Shown here: piece by piece, positions 1 through 5,592 of the stretch
Layout of the letters: every line of letters begins with the position of its first letter
Numbering within the stretch: position 1 is the first letter of the stretch
NCBI GenBank assembly: GCA_022865625.1
Contig: JALHTB010000131.1
Span: 1-13,603 of the forward strand
Source of the DNA: Candidatus Bathyarchaeota archaeon
GTDB lineage: Archaea > Thermoproteota > Bathyarchaeia > 40CM-2-53-6 > FEN-987
DNA: 13,603 bases
Direction of reading: 5' to 3'
Position numbers and translations under genes: made by a program
The notes under the pieces: model-generated
Database searches by the model: none
Seen by the model: only the letters and a program-made list of their open reading frames with translations
Told to the model about the DNA's origin: nothing

Positions 1-284
1 ACAGGCTTTGTGATGATGAACCGCTCCATGGCCTGAGGAGAAACGACTCCTTTCGTTCGAGCCCTTGCGTGTCGGACGCCTGAGATCACATCATCGACAA
101 TGTGGGCTCCGGCTGCCTCGATGAATATGTAACCCTTGATCACTTCAGGGGCTAGCAGGCAGTAGACAGGTGATTTCTTCATTCCTGCTTTCGAAGCTAT
201 GAGTTCGGTCGCCGTCTTCTCCTGTCCACTTGTGGTCCTGACCGCGAAGATGACGCTCTTTTGCTGTTGGTTCTGATTCGACAA
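1..284 (-). CDS. spt5: Transcription elongation factor Spt5 (NusG family), C-terminus outside window
   Basis: Archaeal Spt5 binds the RNA polymerase clamp through its NGN domain, with Spt4 as partner, and raises processivity. Visible are 94 complete codons. They include the NGN hallmarks: a short N-terminal strand (VIFAVRTTSGQEKTA, about residues 11-25), a helix ending in KAGMKK, then APEVIKGYIFIEA (about 45-57), where the GY(I/V)(F/L)(I/V)E core of NusG proteins is clear, and VSGV-like DDVISGVRHARART. The KOW domain would lie beyond position 1. The start is TTG at 284: an in-frame TAG lies three codons upstream, and GAGGT sits about 8 bases before the TTG. CTG one codon earlier is the only competitor. 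It follows secE by 17 bases, the classic secE-spt5 pairing, and L11 commonly comes next in archaea. The family assignment rests on motif recognition, not on a search. Confidence 0.9.
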   Translation of the reverse strand, partial: MSNQNQQQKSVIFAVRTTSGQEKTATELIASKAGMKKSPVYCLLAPEVIKGYIFIEAAGAHIVDDVISGVRHARARTKGVVSPQAMERFIITKP

Positions 285-301
285 CAGAGGCTACCTCGAA
301 C

Positions 302-478
302 TCATTTTGGAAGCAGACCGACGAAGAGGAAGAGCATGCGCACAACGTAGCCAAGCCCGCCAACTATCGCGATTCCAAGAAAACTGATCTTCACCATCAG
401 CGATATCTCGTCCCGAGTGGGTCGTGTCGTCACGTGAAGCAGTCTTCTGACGGATCCGATGAAATTCCGAGCGGACAA
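302..478 (-). CDS. secE: Preprotein translocase subunit SecE (Sec61 gamma)
   Basis: SecE is the small clamp subunit of the SecYEG protein-conducting channel in the cytoplasmic membrane. The 58-residue product has the archaeal layout. An amphipathic N-terminal segment with RNFIGSVRRLLH is followed by the conserved TTRPTRDEI (about residues 17-25), equivalent to the KPTREEF-type motif. One hydrophobic membrane segment follows, about residues 31-56 (FLGIAIVGGLGYVV then MLFLFVGLL). The start is TTG at 478: an in-frame TAG lies 15 codons upstream with no ATG or GTG between, and GAGG stands 8 bases before the TTG. It is followed by spt5 after 17 bases and preceded by its own TATA-like element, so secE-spt5 may be transcribed apart from dtdA. 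It is too short, and its start too unusual, for routine gene calling. Recognition by motif and context is strong. Confidence 0.9.
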   Translation of the reverse strand: MSARNFIGSVRRLLHVTTRPTRDEISLMVKISFLGIAIVGGLGYVVRMLFLFVGLLPK

Positions 479-540
479 TTGGGCTTCCTCATCTGATTGT
501 CGATCTTGTTCTGAACGCGCCGCCTAATATCGATGAGCTG

Positions 541-547
541 TATTTAA
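541..547 (-). promoter_or_regulatory. TATA box (box A) for secE-spt5
   Basis: The minus strand reads CCTTAAATACAG here, a good archaeal box A core (TTAAATA). Spacing would put transcription start near 519, about 40 bases before the secE TTG and after the dtdA stop at 638. This implies an internal promoter in the minus-strand cluster. No mapped transcript is available, so the start is inferred. Confidence 0.45.
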
Positions 548-637
548 GGTATCCAAGTCGTTTTCCTGCTCTTCGCCGGCGTGACCTTTGTCGAAGAGCC
601 TCGTGATGAGTGGATTCGAGTCAGGAAGACAAGCCAT

Positions 638-1447
638 TCACATCATCACGATCTCTCGGCCTGACTTCTCCAGGAACTCGACCAGAGTGTTTCGTTCGAT
701 TCCGCGCACTCCCTTCTTGTCTATGACGGCATGTGAGCAGTCGCCCACGGTCTTACGGAAGGCAAGCTCTATGATGGTTGGATCGTAGTTCTGGAAGAAG
801 TACTTGGAGAGAATGTGTCCCAGGGCGAATTGCTTCTTCACGACTGCTTCTGTGTGCTTCCAGGAGTAGTGGCCCCCTCCGAAGCCAACGGCTTGAACTC
901 CGTCAGAAGGACGTATTGCGGCCGTCCAGATTGCACGAGCCACGGCCTTTCCCGCCAATGGATCTTCCCATTGTTTTGCAGAGCTCCCGATCTCAACGAA
1001 CATTGACGGCACTCGAAGTTCTGTGGGTCCATGGTGAGTGGCTTCAAGAGAAACTAGGTACGGTAACCCAAGTTCTTCGCGGCTTTCAGCCAACGAGAGT
1101 AGTGCTGCTCTCATCCTATTGGGTTCGACTAGTGCGAGGCTTCTGGGTTTGCCTCCATAGGGGGCTTCGTTGAGGACATTGCCCGTACAATGAACAGTTA
1201 GACTTGAGTCGCCTTTTTCGCTCGTATGCTTTGACGCAAAGATGATCGCATCTGTGTCGACGAGCGAGTCAACTGAGTCGGCATAGATGGATTCCTCCTT
1301 GATCCGAGCGAGTAAGACATTGTCTTTTTGGAGGACCCCATGATCCAAGTGCTCCGGGGACATATCGAACCCGTAGTCGCGGACAAGCCAGGACACTATG
1401 TTGAGTCCTGCCGGATCTCTCTCAGAGGCTACTATCAGAACAGTCAT
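638..1447 (-). CDS. dtdA: D-aminoacyl-tRNA deacylase, DTD2/GEK1 type
   Basis: The enzyme hydrolyses D-amino acids wrongly attached to tRNA (for example D-Tyr-tRNA), a chiral proofreading step; DTD2 is the archaeal and plant form, unrelated to bacterial DTD1. The 269-residue product matches the family length and has its conserved blocks. These are FASKHTSEKGDSSLTVHCTGN-like (about residues 70-90, with SKH and HCTGN), LEATHHGPTEL (134-144), PSMFVEIGSS (147-156) and GFGGGHY (198-204). The histidine-rich blocks form the metal/active site in the family. The start is ATG at 1447, 31 bases after the ftsY stop, with no clear Shine-Dalgarno. Its position between ftsY and secE is the odd point: these neighbours are often adjacent in archaea, and a tRNA-quality gene between them looks like an insertion into an old cluster. 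Confidence 0.93.
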   Translation of the reverse strand: MTVLIVASERDPAGLNIVSWLVRDYGFDMSPEHLDHGVLQKDNVLLARIKEESIYADSVDSLVDTDAIIFASKHTSEKGDSSLTVHCTGNVLNEAPYGGKPRSLALVEPNRMRAALLSLAESREELGLPYLVSLEATHHGPTELRVPSMFVEIGSSAKQWEDPLAGKAVARAIWTAAIRPSDGVQAVGFGGGHYSWKHTEAVVKKQFALGHILSKYFFQNYDPTIIELAFRKTVGDCSHAVIDKKGVRGIERNTLVEFLEKSGREIVMM

Positions 1448-1478
1448 CGTGCAATACGTCTCGAGCCTTCGGGTGAGT

Positions 1479-2384
1479 TCAACCGACGATTCTATCCACG
1501 ATTGCTTTCGGGTCGAATGAGATCAGATCCTCATAGGCTTGACCTGTTCCCGCAAAGACTACAGGTTTGCCGATCTCGGCTGCAAGCGAGATAGCACTTC
1601 CTCCTCTTGCGTCGGCATCAAGTTTGGTGAGAGTAATACCATCTATTCTTACAGACTCGCTGAACGATCTTCCCTGCTCGACAGCATCGTTCCCAGTCAG
1701 GGAATCAACAACCAACATGACGAAATCCGGCGATGCGACGCGCACGATCTTCTTCATCTCTTCAAGCAGGTTTCGTTTCGTCTGCATTCTTCCAGCAGTG
1801 TCAATCAGAACTGTGTTTATTCCGTTCGCGCGGGCATGGTTGATCGAATCAAAGGCGACGGCTGCAGCGTCGGCACCGTAGGTGTGCTTGATTGTCTTCA
1901 CGCCGACGCGTCTTGCGTGTTCTTCAAGCTGTTCGATGGAGCCTGTCCTGTAGGTATCCGCACATGCTATCACGACTGTGTATCCACGTTGCTTGAGAAG
2001 GTGGGCAATCTTCGCGATCGTGGTGGTCTTGCCTGTTCCGTTTATGCCGACGAAGACAACGATGGCCGGTTCATGCGCCTGTTTCTTTGCTTCTATCTTG
2101 TCGAAGAAGCTGGCCTCGCCGCTGTCCTTCAGCACATCAAGCAGAACTTCACGAATGATCGCCATCAGGGGTTGTCGTCGGTCACCAAGGCGTGAGACTT
2201 GCACACTTGCTGCCTTTTGGCCTATGCCGTCACAAATGCGTTCTGCGATCGGGTAGGCGACATCGTTCTCGGCAAGAGTCGTCTTGAGTTCCTGCAATAG
2301 CTGCTCAAGGTCTTTTCCAGCAAGCTCCGTTTTCGAGATCTTCTCCACTGCTGAACTTAGGCCAGACCTGAGCTTCTCAAACAA
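1479..2384 (-). CDS. ftsY: Signal recognition particle receptor FtsY
   Basis: This GTPase docks SRP-ribosome complexes at the membrane and forms the reciprocal GTPase pair with SRP54. It has 301 residues and lacks the long acidic A domain, as in most archaea. A helical N domain (about 1-100) precedes the G domain. G1 P-loop GINGTGKTT is at 113-121, DTYRTGSIEQL (the DTFRAAA-type SRP-GTPase motif) at 143-153, G3 DTAGR at 195-199, VDSLTGND at 226-233, G4 TKLD at 253-256, ADARGG with the SRP-GTPase closing loop at 257-262, and the GTGQ closing motif at 279-282. All catalytic elements appear intact. The start codon is TTG at 2384, directly giving MFEKLRSGLS, a typical FtsY beginning. It lies 55 bases downstream of pfdA in the widely conserved LX-pfdA-ftsY order. 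Confidence 0.97.
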   Translation of the reverse strand: MFEKLRSGLSSAVEKISKTELAGKDLEQLLQELKTTLAENDVAYPIAERICDGIGQKAASVQVSRLGDRRQPLMAIIREVLLDVLKDSGEASFFDKIEAKKQAHEPAIVVFVGINGTGKTTTIAKIAHLLKQRGYTVVIACADTYRTGSIEQLEEHARRVGVKTIKHTYGADAAAVAFDSINHARANGINTVLIDTAGRMQTKRNLLEEMKKIVRVASPDFVMLVVDSLTGNDAVEQGRSFSESVRIDGITLTKLDADARGGSAISLAAEIGKPVVFAGTGQAYEDLISFDPKAIVDRIVG

Positions 2385-2439
2385 TCTCAGACACCGAGGT
2401 AATGTGCAGCTGCCGTGTCTGTTCTCTGCGTGAATCTTC

Positions 2440-2880
2440 CTAGATTACGGTGATCGATTCGCCGCCTTGCTTCTTCACAATCTCGTTGAGCTTCTCGCGG
2501 TTCTCCTCGAGCCTGATCAGGGTTTGATTCAGCTGCTCCTGAAGTGTAGTACGAGCCTTGTCCAAGCCTGCTATTCGATCCTTTATCTCAGTGATCGAAA
2601 GATCGATTGGTTTCTCGATGGCGACTCCTGCGCCTACCCCCACCACGATCTTTGAGATGTCCGCAAGCTTCGCTCGTACAAATGAGCCGCCCCCAACTGG
2701 TATCAGGGCGTCCGCGTCTGATTTCTGGCTCTTAATGCCTTCGAGTGTGGAAGACGCTAGCGCAAACTCGTTCATCGCCGCGTTGATGATGTCAAGTCTT
2801 GCCTGAAGCGTCCGGGCTGACCCCTCATAGACTCTCTGCTGTACGAGACCCTGTCTGAGTTGTTCCTCTTCACTTGCCAC
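2440..2880 (-). CDS. pfdA: Prefoldin subunit alpha
   Basis: Prefoldin is a cytosolic hexameric holdase (two alpha, four beta subunits) that captures unfolded proteins and passes them to the group II chaperonin. The 146-residue product has the alpha architecture. An N-terminal coiled-coil helix covers about 1-50. The central beta-hairpin region has the conserved LIPVGGGSFVRAKL (about 79-92) and VVGVGAGVAIEKP (about 98-110). A C-terminal coiled-coil helix ending in EIVKKQGG covers about 112-142. The start is GTG at 2880, which overlaps the end of the LX gene by 11 bases, so the two are translationally linked. The LX-pfdA-ftsY order independently supports the call. Confidence 0.94.
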   Translation of the reverse strand: MASEEEQLRQGLVQQRVYEGSARTLQARLDIINAAMNEFALASSTLEGIKSQKSDADALIPVGGGSFVRAKLADISKIVVGVGAGVAIEKPIDLSITEIKDRIAGLDKARTTLQEQLNQTLIRLEENREKLNEIVKKQGGESITVI

Positions 2881-3091
2881 TCTTCGCAGTCTCCGTCTCG
2901 ACGCTCTTCAGTTCCTCAATATGGATGAGCTTGATTTCGCGTCTTTTAGCCTTGTGTCTGCTTCCCATGTCGGTGTAGATTCTCTCAATCGCATCTTGGT
3001 CTTTCATCGCCCTGATCTCCGATGAGAATGGCATTGTGGCGTGGGCTTTCTTCACTTCACCTGTGATTCTGAAGGTCTTGACTTCAGTCAA
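2870..3091 (-). CDS. rplX: Large ribosomal subunit protein LX (eL20/L18a family)
   Basis: A small archaeal 50S protein related to eukaryotic L18a/eL20. The 73 residues include the family pattern: an opening strand KTFRITGEVKK, then FSSEIRAMKDQDAIERIYTDMGSRHKAKRREIKL with the conserved A...DA.E..Y...GS.HK.KR block and the IxIxxI strand at about residues 53-58. The start is TTG at 3091. An in-frame TGA lies three codons upstream, so no upstream start is possible, and the next Met is far inside the fold. It is the first gene of the minus-strand cluster. eIF6, L31e and L39e, often upstream in other archaea, are replaced here by the divergent L1 promoter. Confidence 0.9.
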   Translation of the reverse strand: MTEVKTFRITGEVKKAHATMPFSSEIRAMKDQDAIERIYTDMGSRHKAKRREIKLIHIEELKSVETETAKSGK

Positions 3092-3138
3092 CGAGCATCA
3101 CTTGAATGGGACGAAGGTTCTAAGGAACCGAGTCTCCA

Positions 3139-3146
3139 CTATAAAG
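3139..3146 (-). promoter_or_regulatory. TATA box for the LX-pfdA-ftsY cluster
   Basis: The minus strand reads GCTTTATAGTGG, a good archaeal box A (TTTATA core). The expected transcription start is near 3117, giving a leader of about 26 bases before the LX TTG at 3091. It lies in the 222-bp divergent region between LX and L1, which otherwise holds no gene that I can see. Confidence 0.55.
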
Positions 3147-3257
3147 CTGAGCCCAGAACTGACGGTCATGTCCTGAGATAGAGATCAATCCGAGTCGCTC
3201 GCTGGGTCCTCCCGGGTCTTGGTTCGGAGCGTTATAGCCGTGGGTCCCTTCTCCAAA

Positions 3258-3269
3258 CGTTTTTATGAA
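3258..3269 (+). promoter_or_regulatory. TATA box for the L1-L10-L12 operon
   Basis: CGTTTTTATGAA is a T-rich box A. The expected start of transcription is near 3290, giving a leader of about 24 bases. That leader contains AGAAGGA at 3299-3305, a Shine-Dalgarno 8 bases before the L1 TTG. Archaeal L1 is known to autoregulate its own operon in methanococci by binding an mRNA mimic of its rRNA site. I could not identify such a mimic here. Confidence 0.55.
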
Positions 3270-3313
3270 TCTCCGAACATCCCCGTGCGGAAGCCCCCAG
3301 AAGGAAAACGCGA

Positions 3314-3973
3314 TTGCCTCTCTCCAAGGATCAACTTCTCACAGCCTTAGGAGAGATCAGGAAACCGGAAACCAAACGCGAATTCAGCCAGTCCGTGGAA
3401 CTCATTGTTAAGCTTAGAGAGATCGACCTCAAGAAACCCGAGAATAGGCTGAACGAGTCCGTGGAGCTTCCGAACTCCCTCGACAAAGAGACCAAGATAT
3501 GTGTAATCGCAAGCGGAGACTTGGCAACGAGGGCAAAAGCAGGCCAAGCTGACCTTGTGCTTGCCAGAGAAGACCTTGACAAGTTGGGCAAGGACAAGAA
3601 GGCGACTAGGAAGCTAGTTACCGAGTATGATTACTTCATTGCTGAGGCACCTTTGATGCCTCTCGTTGGAAAGACGATCGGGCCGATCCTGGGGCCGAGA
3701 GGCAAGATGCCGACACCTGTTCCTCCGAACGCTCCGATCGATCAAATCGTCAATAGCCACAGGAAACTGATCCGAGTGAGAGTAAGAGACCAGCCAGTAG
3801 TCCAGTGCCGGATTGGAACTGAGAAGATGCCCGACGAAAAGATCGCCGAGAACGCTTTGGCTGTCTTCAGCAGAGTCGAAGCAAAGCTGGAGCGTGGGGC
3901 CAAGAACATACGCCAAGTTCTGGTCAAGACCACGATGGGCAAACCAGTGAAGGTCCAGATCGGGAAGGGTTAG
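3314..3973 (+). CDS. rpl1: Large ribosomal subunit protein uL1
   Basis: L1 forms the mobile L1 stalk that moves deacylated tRNA out of the E site, and it acts as a translational repressor of its own operon in some archaea. The 219 residues are the usual archaeal length. The family signature is clear around 115-140: MPLVGKTIGPILGPRGKMP followed by TPVPPNAPI. The two-domain pattern is complete, with the C-terminal KNIRQVLVKTTMGKPVKV strand. The start is TTG at 3314, supported by AGAAGGA 8 bases upstream and by a sensible N-terminus (MPLSKDQLLTAL). It leads a tight plus-strand operon, with L10 beginning 3 bases after its stop. The usual preceding gene, L11, is absent; the LX gene diverges instead. 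Confidence 0.96.
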   Translation: MPLSKDQLLTALGEIRKPETKREFSQSVELIVKLREIDLKKPENRLNESVELPNSLDKETKICVIASGDLATRAKAGQADLVLAREDLDKLGKDKKATRKLVTEYDYFIAEAPLMPLVGKTIGPILGPRGKMPTPVPPNAPIDQIVNSHRKLIRVRVRDQPVVQCRIGTEKMPDEKIAENALAVFSRVEAKLERGAKNIRQVLVKTTMGKPVKVQIGKG

Positions 3974-3976
3974 CCG

Positions 3977-5125
3977 ATGCTCACGAGACAAGTTGCGCGC
4001 GTAGCGTCTTGGAAGAAGGAGATGTTCCAGAGGCTCGCAGAGCTGATCGAGAAGTACCCTGTTGTGGCTGTCGCCGACTTGCGGAAAGTCAGGTCATCAC
4101 AGATCCAGGAGATCAGAAAGAAGCTCCGCGGTCAAGCCGAGGTTCTCGTGGCGAAGAACACGATTTTCAAGAAGGCAGCAGATGCACTGGGAGAGAAGAA
4201 ACCTAACATCGGCGACTTCACTGGTGGGCTTTCCGGCTCGAGTTTGATCTTGTTTACCGACATGAACCCGTACGCGTTGATTCTCTTCCTGAACAAGAAC
4301 AAGGTCCGTGTTCCCGCAAAGGCTGGTGACGTCGCGAGCAGTGACATCATGATCGCTGCAGGCAATACAGGCCTGCAGCCAGGTCCTGTCATCAGCGAGT
4401 TTGGTGAAGTGAAGGTTCCAACAAGAATCGAAGGCGGCAGCATCTGGGTTGCCAAGGATACAGTTGTGGCCGACAATGGTGACACGATATCACCGAAGCT
4501 GGCCTCTCTCCTGTCGAAGCTCGGCATGAAGCCGATGGAAGCAGGCCTTTCGATAGTGCGGGCCTTCGACCAAGGGATTGTCCTCAAACTCGAAGACCTC
4601 GTCTTCGACATTGAATCATACAAGAGCAACCTTGCCGAGGCCTGGCGAGGCGCGTTAGCGTTGGCAGTTGAGACAGAATATGTTCTCCCCGAAACAGCCG
4701 AGGCGATAATAGGTAGCGCCTTCCGTGAAGCGCTCTACCTAGCGAACGAGGTAGAGTTCCCAACCTCAGAGAACGTCGCGGACCTCATCAAGCAAGCCTA
4801 CTCCGAGATGAGGGTTCTATCCGACGCTGCAGCTCAAATCAACAGTGAAGTCGCGGCACGAGAGGACATTGTGGCTCGTGCCCCGCCCCAAGAAGAGAAA
4901 CCGGCTGAAGTGAAACCACCTGAGGCGAAGCCACCCGAAGCGAAACCCCCAGAAGCCAAGCCGCCGGAAGCCAAACCACCGCCAGTAGCGAAGCCACCGG
5001 AAGCAAAACCGCCTCCGCCAAAAGCGCCAGAGGCAAAACCACGTGAAGAGAAGCCACCACCAGCGAAGGCGCCTGCAGCGAAACCCAAAGAAAAGAAAAA
5101 GGTTGAAAAGAAAGGGAAGCGGTAG
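3977..5125 (+). CDS. rpl10: Large ribosomal subunit protein uL10 (P0 stalk base) with PPEAK-repeat tail
   Basis: P0 anchors L12 dimers at the ribosomal stalk, where translation GTPases are recruited. The 382-residue protein has the rRNA-binding domain first (WKKEMFQRLAELIEKYPVV, then RKKLRGQAEVLVAKNTIFKKA; about 1-105). The archaeal/eukaryotic insertion domain follows (about 106-190), then the long L12-binding helices (about 225-295; TAEAIIGSAFREALYLANEV, LIKQAYSEMRVL). From about 296 the sequence is low-complexity: KPPEA units from residue 313, then PPPP/KAP variants, ending in KPKEKKKVEKKGKR. Archaeal P0 proteins usually end in an acidic stretch plus a GLGALFG-like hydrophobic tail, which is missing; the end is basic. 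The frame is clean to the TAG, so this is not an obvious truncation. It starts with ATG 3 bases after L1. Confidence 0.95.
   Translation: MLTRQVARVASWKKEMFQRLAELIEKYPVVAVADLRKVRSSQIQEIRKKLRGQAEVLVAKNTIFKKAADALGEKKPNIGDFTGGLSGSSLILFTDMNPYALILFLNKNKVRVPAKAGDVASSDIMIAAGNTGLQPGPVISEFGEVKVPTRIEGGSIWVAKDTVVADNGDTISPKLASLLSKLGMKPMEAGLSIVRAFDQGIVLKLEDLVFDIESYKSNLAEAWRGALALAVETEYVLPETAEAIIGSAFREALYLANEVEFPTSENVADLIKQAYSEMRVLSDAAAQINSEVAAREDIVARAPPQEEKPAEVKPPEAKPPEAKPPEAKPPEAKPPPVAKPPEAKPPPPKAPEAKPREEKPPPAKAPAAKPKEKKKVEKKGKR
4913..5065 (+). repeat. Imperfect 15-bp tandem repeat coding KPPEA units in L10
   Basis: Four consecutive KPPEA units (4913-4972) are followed by variant units: KPPPVA, KPPEA, KPPPPKAPEA, KPREE, KPPPA. 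The copies differ mostly at third codon positions (AAA/AAG, CCA/CCC/CCG, GCG/GCC). The peptide pattern is therefore kept while the DNA has drifted. That suggests old repeats under protein-level constraint rather than a fresh slippage event. Confidence 0.85.
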
Positions 5126-5154
5126 CTGGCGAATCCTAGTACAAGGTGCGAGTC

Positions 5155-5457
5155 ATGAAGTATATGTACGCCGCATTGCTGCTGCACTCGGCAGCTCAAC
5201 CAGTCAACGAAGCAAATGTAGCCAAGATCCTTACTGCAGCCGGTGTGAAGCCGGAAGACGGCAGGGTAAAGGCGCTTGTAGCCGCTCTTTCCGAAGTCAA
5301 GATCGATGAGGCGCTGAAGGCAGCGAAGGCAGCACCCGTTGCTGTCGCGGCACCAGCAGCAGCCGCTCTAGCAGGAAAGAAGGAAGAGAAGAAACCAGAA
5401 GAGGACAAGAAGAAGGAAGAAGAGGCGCTGGCCGGACTAGGCGCGCTCTTCGGTTAG
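5155..5457 (+). CDS. rpl12: Large ribosomal subunit protein P1 (archaeal L12)
   Basis: P1 dimers bind the P0 helices and recruit aEF1A, aEF2 and other factors through a flexible acidic tail. The 100-residue product has the dimerisation domain ([40 protein letters not shown]; about 1-58), an alanine/valine-rich hinge (about 59-75), a charged Lys/Glu segment and the canonical factor-binding end [11 protein letters not shown] chose ATG at 5155 because archaeal L12 begins M-x-Y-x-YAALLLH and AAGGTG at 5143-5148 gives a Shine-Dalgarno 6 bases upstream. A GTG three codons earlier (5146) is possible but would bury that site. It follows L10 by 29 bases. Confidence 0.96.
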   Translation: MKYMYAALLLHSAAQPVNEANVAKILTAAGVKPEDGRVKALVAALSEVKIDEALKAAKAAPVAVAAPAAAALAGKKEEKKPEEDKKKEEEALAGLGALFG

Positions 5458-5501
5458 TTCCTGCGTGCCTGTTCTGAATTGTACGCTCTCAAAAACACGC
5501 A

Positions 5502-5537
5502 CTTGCTCTTGCCCAGTAGCTGACAGGGCAGAGCAAG
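5502..5537 (+). other. Strong RNA hairpin between L12 and alaS
   Basis: CTTGCTCT pairs with AGAGCAAG, then after a single bulged T (5510) GCCC pairs with GGGC. This gives 12 perfect pairs closing an 11-base loop (5515-5525) that can itself form two further pairs (GT with AC). It lies 44 bases after the L12 stop and 55 bases before the alaS GTG. No long T-run follows, so an ordinary archaeal U-tract terminator is not supported. An mRNA processing or stability element, or an alaS leader structure, fits better; the role is unknown. Confidence 0.6.
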
Positions 5538-5592
5538 AAAGTTCTTTGTACTACGCAACGTCCTCTGCCTTGTTGGCTCGGAGGGACGCCTA

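Noticed and set aside
145..363. A 72-codon minus-strand open frame beginning MAGLATLCACSSSSS
   Set aside because: It overlaps secE and spt5 in another frame; its composition (Ser/Cys run, then charged shadow) is not protein-like, while the overlapped frames match known families.
602..664. GTGATGA with a downstream CTGA, resembling a C/D-box sRNA on the plus strand
   Set aside because: No convincing C' and D' boxes or terminal stem; it lies at and over the 3' end of dtdA, whose coding explains the sequence.
1539..2195. A 218-codon plus-strand open frame
   Set aside because: It is antisense to the intact ftsY G domain and rich in Cys, His and Ser; a shadow of ftsY codon usage.
4913..5065. Possible CRISPR or minisatellite
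   Set aside because: The 15-bp units are in frame within L10, have no spacers, and vary at wobble positions; this is a protein repeat.
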